A stretch of DNA of 64,000 nt from Desulfovibrio sp. JY (GCA_021730285.1 CP082962.1:4039501-4103500), one strand, 5' to 3'. Positions 47,396-56,816 are shown, numbered from the stretch's first letter. Program-made: numbers and translations. Notes: generated by a model not told the origin, from the letters alone.

Positions 47396-47578
47396 TCATG
47401 TTCCTTCCACGAGATGCACGAGCGCCTGTCTGGCCTTGAGTTCCTCGGCGGTAAAGAAGAAACCGTGCTTGCCGGCATATTCGATCAGTTCGTCGAGCGG
47501 CATGCCGCTGACCATGATCAGGTCGTCCTTGTTTCCACGCAGGTATTCGATAAAGCGATCGATGGCATCCTGGCTCAT
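47396..47578 (-). CDS. Nif11-like small protein
   Basis: 60 residues from ATG at 47576-47578, with GGAGG 5 bases upstream; the frame is open to 47722 but this start is clearly best. The sequence SQDAIDRFIEYLRGNKDDLI...ELIEYAGKHGFFFTAEEL matches the Nif11/leader-peptide-like fold (helix, AxxxGFxFxxEEL). There is no Gly-Gly leader cleavage site or Cys/Ser/Thr core, and no lanthipeptide or radical-SAM maturase is nearby. A natural-product precursor is therefore unlikely. Upstream of pit on the same strand and divergent from the amphi-Trp operon. Confidence 0.75.
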   Translation of the reverse strand: MSQDAIDRFIEYLRGNKDDLIMVSGMPLDELIEYAGKHGFFFTAEELKARQALVHLVEGT

Positions 47579-47817
47579 GCGTACCTCCGGTTGACGTTGC
47601 GAAACATGGCTACGAAGGTTTAGGCGCGCGGATATGGAGGGAATGTCAACACCCCGTGGCAATTGGGTGTTTCCGGCGTCCCCGGTTTGGCAAAATCCGT
47701 CCTTTCGTGCAATCAACGTCAATTTGCGGCCCGGACTTCATCTTTTCTTCATAATCGGGTGGTATCAACCCCACTGCCGCGCGGCGCCCGCGCCGCGAAC
47801 GGACGAAAGGAGGCACT

Positions 47818-48105
47818 GTGGCGAACAAGATTTTCAAGTACGAAGGGCTTCAGGAGCCGGACGTTATCGCCGAATACCTGGAGGCTGTGCGGGACGGTTT
47901 CGCCAAAGGGGCCGTCACGCTCACCCAGGGTGAACAGATCATGGAACTTTTGCCCAAGGGATTGGTGGCGGTCACCATCGAAGGCAAGCTCAAGGGCGAG
48001 GACCGCAAGCTCAAGATGACGTTTCGCTGGAAGGAGCGGGAAGACGAATGCGACCTTCTCGACGCCCCCCTGCTGATCACGCCCCAGGACCCCAGCGATG
48101 CATGA
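47818..48105 (+). CDS. amphi-Trp domain protein (GAK-like system)
   Basis: 95 residues, GTG start with AAAGGAGG upstream (47808-47815). The pattern fits the curated amphi-Trp domain: an amphipathic helix (PDVIAEYLEAVRDGFAKG), then short strands, ending in LKMTFRWKE with the conserved Trp. The domain is known mainly from GAK clusters and its function is unknown. It overlaps the PhoU-APH gene by 8 bases, so it is expressed with it. Confidence 0.75.
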   Translation: MANKIFKYEGLQEPDVIAEYLEAVRDGFAKGAVTLTQGEQIMELLPKGLVAVTIEGKLKGEDRKLKMTFRWKEREDECDLLDAPLLITPQDPSDA

Positions 48106-49732
48106 GATCGAAACGAACTTCAAATTCCTCCTGGTCGAAGTCGAACGGCAGATCGAGGCGACACTGTCCGTCGTGGAAAACCACGACGAACGCGCCATCG
48201 CCAAGATCGAGGCCCGCGACGATTATATCGACAACCTCAAAAGCGTCATCGAAAACGCCTGCTTCGCCACCCTGCATGGCGAAAAACGACCGAGCGCGGC
48301 CGAAGTGGCCTACATCCGCTCGTTTAACATCATCGGCAACAACCTGGAGCGGGTGGGCGACCATGCCGTCAACATCGTGCGCCAGACAAGGCACTACGAC
48401 GACCCCGAATGCATCAAGCGCTACGCCTATAAACCGTTCTTCGACGAGGTAAAACACGCCTTCGACTGGATGCCGCGAGCGGTGCTCGAACGCAACATGT
48501 CGGCAGCGCTCAAGATATGCCGTTGCGAGCTACATCTGGACCGCCTGTACAAGGAGCAGTTCGACCGCATCCGCGACGAATTGTGCACCGGCTACCAGAC
48601 CGGCGACCTTTTAACCACGCTTTTTATCTTCCGCTACCTGGAACGCATGGGCGATGCGCTCTTAAACATCGGCGAGGCGGCCATCTTCGGCATCACCGGC
48701 GACAAATTCAAAATTCACCAGTTCACGGCCTTAAAGGACATCCTGGCCGAAAGCGGCCACGAACTGCCCTTGTCCGAACTGGAATTCGAATCCATCTGGG
48801 GCACCCGCTCCGGCTGCCGCATCGGGCGCATCGCCGACCCGGCCCCGGGCGAGGACCTCGCCCGCCGCGACGTCATCTTCAAGGACGGCGACACGGCCAA
48901 GCTGCGCAAGGAAGCGGCCAACATCGCCCATTGGGAGTCGCTCCTGCCCGGCCTGCCGCCCCGGGTCGAGGCCTTCCGGGAAGGCAAGAAATCGAGCTCC
49001 ATGCTGGTGGAACTGCTGCCCGGGCAGACCATCCAGGACCTGGCCGTGGCCGGCGACCTGGATCTTTTGCGTCGGGCCCTGACCGCCCAGTGCCTGACCG
49101 CCGCGACGCTTTGGCAAAAGACCCTGGCGCGCGAGCCCATCGCGGCCGGGTGCATGCCCCAGTTGCGGGCCAGGCTCGGCGAGGTGCTGACCGTGCACCC
49201 CAATTTCGACGCTCCGCCCCGGTCCATCGGCGCCCTGCCCCTGCCGCGTCTGGAAACGGCCATCGCCGCGGCCGAGACAGTGGAGGAGAAGCTGTCCGCG
49301 CCGTTTACGATCTACATCCACGGCGATTACAACAGCAACAACATCCTCTACGACCCGGCCGCCGACCGCATCCACTACATCGACCTGCACCGCTCGGCCG
49401 ACGCCGATCTGGCCCAGGACGTATCGGTCTTCATGATCTCCAATTTCCGGCTGCCGATCTTCGACGCCGAACGCCGGCGGGTGCTCAACACCGTCATTGT
49501 CGAGTTCTTCAACTTCGCCCGGGCGTTCGCCGCCAAACACGGCGACACGTCCTTCGAAATCCGGGTGGCGCTGGGGCTGGCCCGGTCGCTTATCACCTCG
49601 ACCCGCTTCGAACTGAGCGAACGCTTTTCCAGACAGATGCTTTCCCGCGGCATCTACCTGCTCTCGCGGGTGGCCGGCCACGGCGGCGACCCGGCCGGCT
49701 TCCGGCTGCCCGTGGCCGCGGTCTGCTACTAA
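48098..49732 (+). CDS. PhoU domain fused to an aminoglycoside phosphotransferase-like kinase
   Basis: 544 residues. Residues 1-215 are PhoU-like helical bundles with two repeats containing IGNNLERVGDHAVNI and RYLERMGDALLNIGE, the (E/D)RxxD metal-binding motifs of PhoU. Residues about 250-535 resemble APH/choline-kinase-like phosphotransferases: HGDYNSNN catalytic loop near residue 408, and HYIDLHRS where IDxD is usual. This suggests a phosphate- or metal-responsive small-molecule kinase. Second gene of the amphi-Trp/ATP-grasp/HprK-like operon; 32 bases separate it from the next gene. Substrate unknown. Confidence 0.85.
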   Translation: MHEIETNFKFLLVEVERQIEATLSVVENHDERAIAKIEARDDYIDNLKSVIENACFATLHGEKRPSAAEVAYIRSFNIIGNNLERVGDHAVNIVRQTRHYDDPECIKRYAYKPFFDEVKHAFDWMPRAVLERNMSAALKICRCELHLDRLYKEQFDRIRDELCTGYQTGDLLTTLFIFRYLERMGDALLNIGEAAIFGITGDKFKIHQFTALKDILAESGHELPLSELEFESIWGTRSGCRIGRIADPAPGEDLARRDVIFKDGDTAKLRKEAANIAHWESLLPGLPPRVEAFREGKKSSSMLVELLPGQTIQDLAVAGDLDLLRRALTAQCLTAATLWQKTLAREPIAAGCMPQLRARLGEVLTVHPNFDAPPRSIGALPLPRLETAIAAAETVEEKLSAPFTIYIHGDYNSNNILYDPAADRIHYIDLHRSADADLAQDVSVFMISNFRLPIFDAERRRVLNTVIVEFFNFARAFAAKHGDTSFEIRVALGLARSLITSTRFELSERFSRQMLSRGIYLLSRVAGHGGDPAGFRLPVAAVCY

Positions 49733-49764
49733 CCTGCACACAAGCCTGACCAAGGGAGGATAGA

Positions 49765-50649
49765 ATGAAGAGAATCGGCGTGGTGGGCATCCCCAAGGGA
49801 TGGTCCACCCTGCGGCTCCTGGATACCCTGGAACTGAAGACCGGGTTTCGCCTGTGCATCGACATGGCCGAGGTACGCCTCGACCTGGAAACGGGCAAGG
49901 CGTTTTGCCAGGGGACCGACCTGACCGAACTCGACGCCATCATCGTCAAGAAGATCGCGCCGAGCTATTCCCCCGACGCCCTGGACCGCATGGAAATCCT
50001 GCGCTTTCTGCACGCCGGGGGCGTACCTGTCTTCTCCAATCCGGACAGCATGTTTCGCCTGATCGACCGCCTAAGCGGCACGGCGACCCTGCGCCTTGGC
50101 GGCATCCCCATGCCGCCGACGGTCATCACCGAGGACATCGAGGAGGCGGCCGCCACCGTCACCCGCTTCGGCAAGGCCGTGTTCAAGCCGCTTTACAGCT
50201 CCAAGGCCCGGGGCATGACCGTCATCGAGGACACCCCCGAGGCCCGCGAGGAGATCGCCGACTACAAGGCGGCCGGCAACCAGGTCATGTACATCCAGAA
50301 GATGGTCTCCCATGCCGGAGGCCACCTGGACCTCGGCGTCTCCTTTCTGGGCGGCAAATACCTGGCCACCTACGCCCGGCAGGGCAGCGGCACGTCCTGG
50401 GACACCACCACCCGCACCGGTGGCCATTACGTGCCCCACTCCCCGTCCGACGCCATCATCGCCCTGGCCCACAAGGCCCAGTCGCTTTTTCCGGACATGG
50501 CCTTTACCTGCGTGGACGTGGTGGAAACCCCGGACGGGGCGGCCATTTACGAAGTCTCCGCTTTCGGCGGCTTCCGGGGGCTGCTTGACGCCTGCGGCAT
50601 CGACGCGGCCGAGGCCTATGCCGACTACGTACTGGAGAAAATCGCATGA
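49765..50649 (+). CDS. ATP-grasp enzyme of a GAK-like system
   Basis: 294 residues. N-terminal Rossmann-like IGVVGIPKGWSTLRLLD, then VFKPLYSSKARGM (ATP-grasp Lys region), VMYIQKMV, and a C-terminal VDVVETPDGAAIYEVSAFGGFRG where RimK-like enzymes carry the Mg2+-binding E...N. It fits the curated 'GAK system ATP-grasp' family; reaction unknown, presumably ligation of an amine to an acyl phosphate. AGGGAGGA is upstream of the ATG. Overlaps the next gene by 4 bases. Confidence 0.85.
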   Translation: MKRIGVVGIPKGWSTLRLLDTLELKTGFRLCIDMAEVRLDLETGKAFCQGTDLTELDAIIVKKIAPSYSPDALDRMEILRFLHAGGVPVFSNPDSMFRLIDRLSGTATLRLGGIPMPPTVITEDIEEAAATVTRFGKAVFKPLYSSKARGMTVIEDTPEAREEIADYKAAGNQVMYIQKMVSHAGGHLDLGVSFLGGKYLATYARQGSGTSWDTTTRTGGHYVPHSPSDAIIALAHKAQSLFPDMAFTCVDVVETPDGAAIYEVSAFGGFRGLLDACGIDAAEAYADYVLEKIA

Positions 50650-51734
50650 CAGCCCTGCCCACCATTGCCGGCATCATGGCCCCGATTCTCGAGGAATCAC
50701 CCATCACCCACCGACTGGAGATCACCTTCGACGCGGTGACCGTGATCGTCTCCGCCAATTCCAAGGCACTCATCGACAAGCTCGCCAACTACTACCGCGA
50801 CTTCATCGGCGGCGGCGGGTCGGTCACCATTCCGGTCACGGCCATCGAGGCCGGTCCCCCGGATTTCGACCTGCCCTTCGCCATCAAGCAGCGCGAACCC
50901 GGCAAGACCAAGCTCAAGGAGGCCTTCATCGACGTGCCGGACGGCCGTGCAGTCAAAAAGCTCCTGACCGGGCTGGTCTTTCTTTTCGGCCGTGGCGACA
51001 ACTATGCCGTGGGCCCCTGCATCGAAAACGACAACCAGGTCGTCAATTTCATCAACAACCGCTTCATCGAGCACTGCCTCAAGGCCGGGGCCCTGCTCTT
51101 TCACGCCGCCGGCGTGGCCGAAAAGAATTCCGGGCTGGTCATCTCCGGTTTTTCCGGGGCCGGCAAGTCCACCCTGGCCCTGGAAATCATGCGCCACGGC
51201 ACCACGTTCATCAGCAACGACCGGGTGATGGTCTCCAAAAACGGCGACGGGTCCCTGACCATGACCGGCGTGGCCAAGATGCCCCGGGTCAACCCGGGCA
51301 CGGTGCTCAACAACCCGAGCCTGGCACCGGTCATGGACGAGGCTGACCGCAAGCGCTTCTCCGCCCTGCCCGACGCCGAGCTGTGGGACCTGGAGCACAA
51401 GTACGACGCGTTTATCGACGAGTGCTTTGGCCCGGGCCGGTTCAAACTGGCCTGCCCCATGACCGGGCTTGTGGTCCTGCGTTGGAAGCGGGACACCTCG
51501 CCCATGACCGCTAACCGCGTCGACCTGCGCCAGCGCCGCGACCTCATGGCCGCGTTCATGAAGGATGTGGGCCTTTTTTACGAATTCGAGGACGCGTCCG
51601 AACCCTCCATCGCCAGCCAGAACGCCTACCTCGATCTTTTGGGCGACCTGCCCGTACTCGAAATCGACGGCGGCGTTGATTTCCACAAGGCGGCCGAGGC
51701 CTGCCTCGCTTTTTTAAAAGAAACACAGTCCTAG
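50646..51734 (+). CDS. HprK-related kinase (type B) of a GAK-like system
   Basis: 362 residues. P-loop GFSGAGKST near residue 168 followed by LALEIMRHGTTFISNDRVMV, the arrangement of HPr kinase/phosphorylase C-terminal domains. GVAKMPRVNPGT lies where HprK has its signature. The N-terminal 150 residues are unlike HprK. Cotranscribed with the ATP-grasp enzyme (ATGA overlap). It could phosphorylate a protein or a small molecule; no HPr gene is nearby. Confidence 0.85.
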   Translation: MTALPTIAGIMAPILEESPITHRLEITFDAVTVIVSANSKALIDKLANYYRDFIGGGGSVTIPVTAIEAGPPDFDLPFAIKQREPGKTKLKEAFIDVPDGRAVKKLLTGLVFLFGRGDNYAVGPCIENDNQVVNFINNRFIEHCLKAGALLFHAAGVAEKNSGLVISGFSGAGKSTLALEIMRHGTTFISNDRVMVSKNGDGSLTMTGVAKMPRVNPGTVLNNPSLAPVMDEADRKRFSALPDAELWDLEHKYDAFIDECFGPGRFKLACPMTGLVVLRWKRDTSPMTANRVDLRQRRDLMAAFMKDVGLFYEFEDASEPSIASQNAYLDLLGDLPVLEIDGGVDFHKAAEACLAFLKETQS

Positions 51735-51740
51735 AACGGT

Positions 51741-51776
51741 CTCGCGGGGGATGTGCCGCTACGCATCCCCCGCGAG
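51741..51776 (+). terminator. hairpin between the GAK-like genes and the P-type ATPase
   Basis: 13-bp perfect stem CTCGCGGGGGATG (51741-51753) with 51764-51776, 10-base loop, 7 bases past the HprK-like stop. No T-run follows, so termination may be partial. Confidence 0.55.
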
Positions 51777-51855
51777 GCCAGCCCGGTGCATAACGGCCTT
51801 CCGGCATCGCCTTTCCCCGCCGCCCGGCTGTCTTTCCTAACGACGCGGAGCCCCT

Positions 51856-54636
51856 ATGACCGATCCCAAATTCCCGGCCGATGCCGTCCGGGAGCCCCTT
51901 GCCGGCCCGTCCGGACAGGCCGGCCTCAGCCTTGGCCCCGAAGAAGAATTCATCAAGAACCTCGAACACTTCGTGCAAAAGGCCCACGCCTTCGGCGGGC
52001 TGGCCCACCAGAAAAAGATTACCGCCTACGACGCCTACAAGCACCTGGAAGGCTTGTGGTTGCAGGTCTCGGCCCTGGGCGCGCACCTAAACGAACCCGA
52101 GCCCGAGCCCAAGTCCGCCATGGCCGGACTCACCGCCCAGGAAGCCGCCGAACGCCTCCGCCAGTACGGCCCCAACCAGGCCGCCACGGCCAAGCGCATC
52201 ACGCTTTTCGACCGCATTTTCGACGCGGTCAAAAATCCGCTGGTGCTGCTGCTGCTCGTGCTCGGGGCCATATCCTACGCCACCGACGACGTCCGTTCGG
52301 CCGTGGTCATCATCGGCATGGCCCTCATGGGCGTGGTGCTCAAGGTCATCCAGGAGGCCAAGGCCGACACCGCCGCGGCGGAACTCAAAAAGATGGTCCA
52401 TACCACGGCCACGGTGCTGCGCGACGGCAAGCAATGTGAGATCGCCCTGGCCGGCGTGGTGCCCGGGGACATCGTGCTGTTGGCCGCCGGCGACATGGTG
52501 CCGGCCGACGTCCAGCTCTTGCGGGCCAAGGACCTGCACATCAACCAGGCCATGCTGACAGGCGAGGCCCTGCCCGTGGAGAAATCCGCCCGGCCGGCCG
52601 ACCAGCCGCCCCCGGACGGGGAAAGCGGCCTCGGCGACCCGGCCATGTGCTTCATGGGCACCAACGTCGTGTCCGGCTCGGCGGCGGCGGTGGTCACGGC
52701 CACCGGGGCCAAGACCTATTTCGGCGGCATCGCGGCCAAGCTGTCGCAAAAGCGCGTCGAAACCGATTTCGATCGCGGCATCAAGGGCTTCACCACGCTG
52801 ATGCTGCGCTTCATGCTGGTCATGGTGCCCTTCGTCTTCGTGGTAAACGGCGCGACCACCGGCAACTGGATGGGGGCGTTCATGTTCGCCCTGGCCGTGG
52901 CCGTGGGGCTGACCCCGGAAATGCTGCCCATGGTGGTGACGGTGTGCCTGTCCAAGGGGGCGCTGGCCATGTCCAAACACAAGGTCATCGTCAAACGCCT
53001 GGACGCCATCCAGAACTTCGGGGCCATCGACGTCCTGTGCACGGACAAGACCGGCACCTTGACCCAGGACAAGATCATCCTGGAGAAATATCTGGACATC
53101 AAAGGCGAGGAGGACTGCTCGGTCCTGGAATACGCCTACATCAACAGCAAGCTGCAAACCGGGCTTCGAAACGCCCTGGACCTGGCTGTCATCGATACCG
53201 GCGACGAAGCGGGCAGCACCATCGACCCGTCCCAGTACGAACTGCTCGACGAGATACCCTTCGATTTCATGCGCCGGCGCTTGAGCGTCATCGTGCGCGA
53301 CAAGCGCACCGACAAGGCGGTGCTCATCTGCAAGGGCGCGGCCGAGGAAGTCTTCGCCCACAGCCGCACCTACCTCAAAAGGGGCGTCATCAAGCCCCTG
53401 GAAGGAACCCATCTGGAAACGCGGCAGAAACTCGTCCACGACCTCAACGACGACGGTTTCCGCGTGGTGGCCCTGGCCTACAAGGAAGTGGACGGCTCGC
53501 GCCGCGACTTCGCCGTGGCCGATGAGTGCGACATGACGCTCATGGGCTACCTGGCCTTCCTCGACCCGCCCAAGGACACGGCAGCCGACGCCCTGGCCGC
53601 CATGGTCGCCCACGGCATCAAGCCCAAGATTTTAACCGGCGACAACGCCGTCATCACGGCCAAGATCTGCCGGGAAGTCCGCTTCGACGCCGGCGAACAC
53701 CTGGTCACCGGCGACCAGGTGGCGAAAATGTCCGAAGAGGAACTCCACGAGGCGGTCACGACCTGCCACGTATTCGCCAAGCTCGATCCCATGCAAAAGG
53801 AGCAGATCGTCACGGCCCTGCGCCAGACCGGCCACGTGGTCGGGTTCATGGGCGACGGCATCAACGACGCTCCGGCCCTGCGCGCGGCCGACGTCGGCAT
53901 CTCCGTGGACTCGGCCGTGGACGTGGCCAAGGAATCGGCGGACATCATCCTGCTGGAAAAAAGCCTGCACGTGCTCGAACACGGCGTGCTGGAAGGCCGC
54001 AAGATCTTCTTCAACATCACCAAGTACATCCGCATGGGGGCCAGCTCCAACTTCGGCAACATGTTCAGCGTGCTCGGGGCCAGCGCCTTCCTGCCGTTTC
54101 TGCCCATGCTGCCGATCCAGATTCTGGTCAACAACCTCATGTACGACTTCTCCCAGACCGCCATCCCCACCGACAACGTGGATGCCGACATCTTAAGCAA
54201 GCCACGGCGCTGGCGCATCGACGACATCCGGCGCTACATCCTTTTCCTCGGCCCGGTCAGCTCGCTTTTCGACTACGTCACCTTCTTCATCATGATCCAC
54301 TTCTTCGGGGCCTGGCACAACGCGGCGCTTTTCCAGACCGGCTGGTTCATCGAATCGCTTTTGTCCCAAACCATCATCGTCCACGTGATCCGCACGGACA
54401 GCATCCCGTTTCTGCAAAGCTGGTCGAGCGTGCCGCTGGGGCTTACGACCATCTGCATCTGCATCGTCGGCATCTGGCTGCCGTTTTCCCCCTTGGCCGG
54501 CACCTTCGGCTTGGTCGTGCCGCCGACAAGCTACTGGGGATTTATCGCCTGCGTCATCTTCGGCTACATGTGCCTGGCCCAGGTGGTGAAATCCTGGGTG
54601 GTGCGGCGCATCCAGTCGCGCTGCGCCACGGCCTAG
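51856..54636 (+). CDS. mgtA: magnesium-translocating P-type ATPase (MgtA/MgtB-like)
   Basis: 926 residues, P3-type. Phosphorylation motif CTDKTGTLT with Asp near residue 396, hinge GDGINDAPAL, and YDFSQTAIPTDNV in the C-terminal helices are typical of MgtA. The actuator loop reads LTGEALPVEK where LTGES is usual. A predicted helical N-terminal extension of about 85 residues (EEEFIKNLEHFVQKAHAFGG...) precedes the standard TAQEAAERLRQYGPN start and is longer than in E. coli. It follows the HprK-like gene by 121 bases, with a hairpin between. Mg2+ import is inferred by family. Confidence 0.9.
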   Translation: MTDPKFPADAVREPLAGPSGQAGLSLGPEEEFIKNLEHFVQKAHAFGGLAHQKKITAYDAYKHLEGLWLQVSALGAHLNEPEPEPKSAMAGLTAQEAAERLRQYGPNQAATAKRITLFDRIFDAVKNPLVLLLLVLGAISYATDDVRSAVVIIGMALMGVVLKVIQEAKADTAAAELKKMVHTTATVLRDGKQCEIALAGVVPGDIVLLAAGDMVPADVQLLRAKDLHINQAMLTGEALPVEKSARPADQPPPDGESGLGDPAMCFMGTNVVSGSAAAVVTATGAKTYFGGIAAKLSQKRVETDFDRGIKGFTTLMLRFMLVMVPFVFVVNGATTGNWMGAFMFALAVAVGLTPEMLPMVVTVCLSKGALAMSKHKVIVKRLDAIQNFGAIDVLCTDKTGTLTQDKIILEKYLDIKGEEDCSVLEYAYINSKLQTGLRNALDLAVIDTGDEAGSTIDPSQYELLDEIPFDFMRRRLSVIVRDKRTDKAVLICKGAAEEVFAHSRTYLKRGVIKPLEGTHLETRQKLVHDLNDDGFRVVALAYKEVDGSRRDFAVADECDMTLMGYLAFLDPPKDTAADALAAMVAHGIKPKILTGDNAVITAKICREVRFDAGEHLVTGDQVAKMSEEELHEAVTTCHVFAKLDPMQKEQIVTALRQTGHVVGFMGDGINDAPALRAADVGISVDSAVDVAKESADIILLEKSLHVLEHGVLEGRKIFFNITKYIRMGASSNFGNMFSVLGASAFLPFLPMLPIQILVNNLMYDFSQTAIPTDNVDADILSKPRRWRIDDIRRYILFLGPVSSLFDYVTFFIMIHFFGAWHNAALFQTGWFIESLLSQTIIVHVIRTDSIPFLQSWSSVPLGLTTICICIVGIWLPFSPLAGTFGLVVPPTSYWGFIACVIFGYMCLAQVVKSWVVRRIQSRCATA

Positions 54637-54787
54637 AGCGGCATTCGCCAAAAACAGGTATGGTTTTTTGTAAAATCAAGGAATAAACCTACCGTGTCGC
54701 GCCAAGATAAAACAAGGGAAGGACCGTGCCGACCGCAATATCCGCCCTGTGTCCTCGCAGGCCGCCGGACGCGGCAACCATCGCGTC

Positions 54788-55615
54788 ATGAAGATACTGG
54801 TGACCTGCCCCGACTTGGCGGGCGACCTCTTTTACGCCCTCCCCTGCATCATGCAGCTTGGCCGCCACCTGGATGCGTCCATCGACCTCCAGGCGGCGGC
54901 CCGGCCCGCCTTGCCGCTGCTGCGGCGACAGCCCTACCTGCACCGGGCCTTCGGCCCGACCAACCAGCCAGGAGAAGACGGCCGCCCCTTCGCTTCCCCG
55001 CCCTGGCGCATCCCTTCCGGACAGGCCTATGACGCGGTCTACCATCTCGGCGTCTATCACGAGCTTTGTCCGAACGAAATTTTCGCCATGCACATCGGCG
55101 AACTGTATTTCCGCAACCTGGAACGCGGCTACGGGTTGACACTGCCGCGCAATCCCGGGGAACGCTGCCTGTTCGCGCCGGAGCAAGCCCCGGAGGAATT
55201 CATCGTCTTCCATGGGTTGGGCGGGACGTTCCAGCGCTATGCCGGAGCGGAATTGCTGCAGGCGCTTCCCATGTTCTGGGCGGCCTTGTTCGCTCGCGCC
55301 CCACTGCCGGTGGTGGCCGTGTGCGGGCCGGGCGAAGGAGCGCTTTACGACTGGTTTCAAGGGCCGGTGGTGGAATCGCCGGACATGCTGGCCACGGCCG
55401 GGCTCATGCTGCGGGCGCGATGTTTCGTGGGTGTGGAGAGTTCCCCGGCGGCCCTGGCCAACGGGCTCAAGACGCCGCGCCTGGTGCTGTCCTATTTCGG
55501 CAACGCCTCCCCGACCGGAGAGCGGGGGGCCTCGTTTTGTCTGGATGAACCCATGGCGGCCATCGAGGCCAAGCTGCGCGGTCTTCTGGCCCGGCCCACG
55601 CCAGCGGAAGCCTAG
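54788..55615 (+). CDS. glycosyltransferase family 9-like (heptosyltransferase-like) protein
   Basis: 275 residues from ATG at 54788; a GTG at 54749 is possible. N-terminal MKILVTCPDLAGDLFYALPCIMQL resembles the ADP-heptose glycosyltransferase start, and the C-terminal CFVGVESSPAALANGLKTPRLVLSYFG matches the GT9 donor-site motif. It is shorter than usual (about 320-350), so it may be divergent. Not adjacent to other polysaccharide genes. Acceptor and donor unknown. Confidence 0.65.
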   Translation: MKILVTCPDLAGDLFYALPCIMQLGRHLDASIDLQAAARPALPLLRRQPYLHRAFGPTNQPGEDGRPFASPPWRIPSGQAYDAVYHLGVYHELCPNEIFAMHIGELYFRNLERGYGLTLPRNPGERCLFAPEQAPEEFIVFHGLGGTFQRYAGAELLQALPMFWAALFARAPLPVVAVCGPGEGALYDWFQGPVVESPDMLATAGLMLRARCFVGVESSPAALANGLKTPRLVLSYFGNASPTGERGASFCLDEPMAAIEAKLRGLLARPTPAEA

Positions 55616-55859
55616 CGGCGTAGCCCAAGAGTCGACCAGAGGGATGACGCAACCACATTGGCTCCTGTGTGCGCCGACGCCTGCGCCGCAGGCTCCGGGC
55701 CGGGCCACCCTCTTGCAGCCCTTCCACGGCCCGCGTACTTTCTCGGCCCAGCGTCAATACCGCCGCGCAGACGCCGGCACTATCCCCCATACGCGGCGGC
55801 AAGCCCACCATGCGCATGCCGCGACTGCCCGCAAGACCGTGTGAGGAGCACACGCATCC

Positions 55860-56816
55860 ATGAAAAAATTCTCACAGCTCAGCGAGCCGGAAATCCTGGC
55901 CCTGGCCATCTCCCTGGAAGAGGGGGACGAGCGCATCTATGCCGAATTCGCCAACCGCCTGCGCGACACCTATCCGGCCACGGCGGCCGTGTTCGACGGC
56001 ATGCAGGCCGAGGAATCCACGCACCGGCGACGACTGACCGACCTGTTCAAGGCGAAATTCGGCGAGCACATCCCGCTGATCCGCCGCCAGGACGTCAAGG
56101 GATTCATCCAGCGCAAGCCCATCTGGCTCGCGCCCGAACTCAAGCTCGAAGCCGTGCGCAACTTCTCCGCCGATATGGAAGGGGAAACGCTGCTTTTCTA
56201 CGAGAAGGCGGCGGCCAGAAGCCAGGATGTCGATATCCGCCGGCTCCTCGACGATCTGGCCCAGGCCGAGCGCAAGCACGAGGCAAGCGCCGAGCGGCTG
56301 ACCGAAACCAACCTGAACGCGACAGCCCGGGAAACCGAGGCCGCCACCCAGCGCCGCCTGTTCGTGCTGCAAGTCGTCCAGCCCGGTCTGGCCGGACTCA
56401 TGGACGGCAGCGTGTCCACCCTGGCCCCGGTCTTTGCCGCGGCCATGGCCACCCAGGACAGCTGGCAGGCGTTTCTGGTCGGTTTGGCCGCCTCCCTCGG
56501 CGCGGGCATCAGCATGGGATTCGCCGAGGCCCTTTCCGACGACGGCAGCATGACCGGACGGGGGCATCCCTGGCTGCGGGGCGTCGTCTGCGGCCTCATG
56601 ACCACCCTTGGCGGCATCGGCCACACCCTGCCCTTTCTCATCCCCCACTACGGCATGGCCATGACCGTCGCCTTCGCCGTGGTGGCCCTGGAACTGGCCG
56701 CCATCACCTGGATTCGGACCAAATACATGGACACGCCGGCCTTCTCCGCCGCCGTGCAAGTCGGCCTCGGCGGCGCGCTGGTCTTCGCCACCGGCATGTT
56801 GATTGGAAGTGCCTAG
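55860..56816 (+). CDS. mbfA: membrane-bound ferritin-like protein, rubrerythrin-VIT1 fusion (MbfA family)
   Basis: 318 residues. Residues 1-150 are a ferritin-like four-helix domain with ligands in [26 protein letters not shown] and AERKHEAS. Residues about 170-318 are five membrane helices of the VIT1/CCC1 type ([30 protein letters not shown]). Homologues in rhizobia export iron and protect against peroxide. GAGGAG 11 bases upstream of the ATG. Stands alone, ending at a type A repeat. Regulation not visible; the 240 bases upstream show no clear operator. Confidence 0.88.
   Translation: MKKFSQLSEPEILALAISLEEGDERIYAEFANRLRDTYPATAAVFDGMQAEESTHRRRLTDLFKAKFGEHIPLIRRQDVKGFIQRKPIWLAPELKLEAVRNFSADMEGETLLFYEKAAARSQDVDIRRLLDDLAQAERKHEASAERLTETNLNATARETEAATQRRLFVLQVVQPGLAGLMDGSVSTLAPVFAAAMATQDSWQAFLVGLAASLGAGISMGFAEALSDDGSMTGRGHPWLRGVVCGLMTTLGGIGHTLPFLIPHYGMAMTVAFAVVALELAAITWIRTKYMDTPAFSAAVQVGLGGALVFATGMLIGSA

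Noticed and set aside
47396-47578. Nif11-type RiPP precursor
   Set aside because: No leader cleavage motif, no core peptide and no modifying enzyme of a known RiPP class nearby.
55616-55859. Metal riboswitch upstream of the MbfA-like gene
   Set aside because: The 244 bases contain some short hairpins but none of the conserved yybP-ykoY or M-box sequences.
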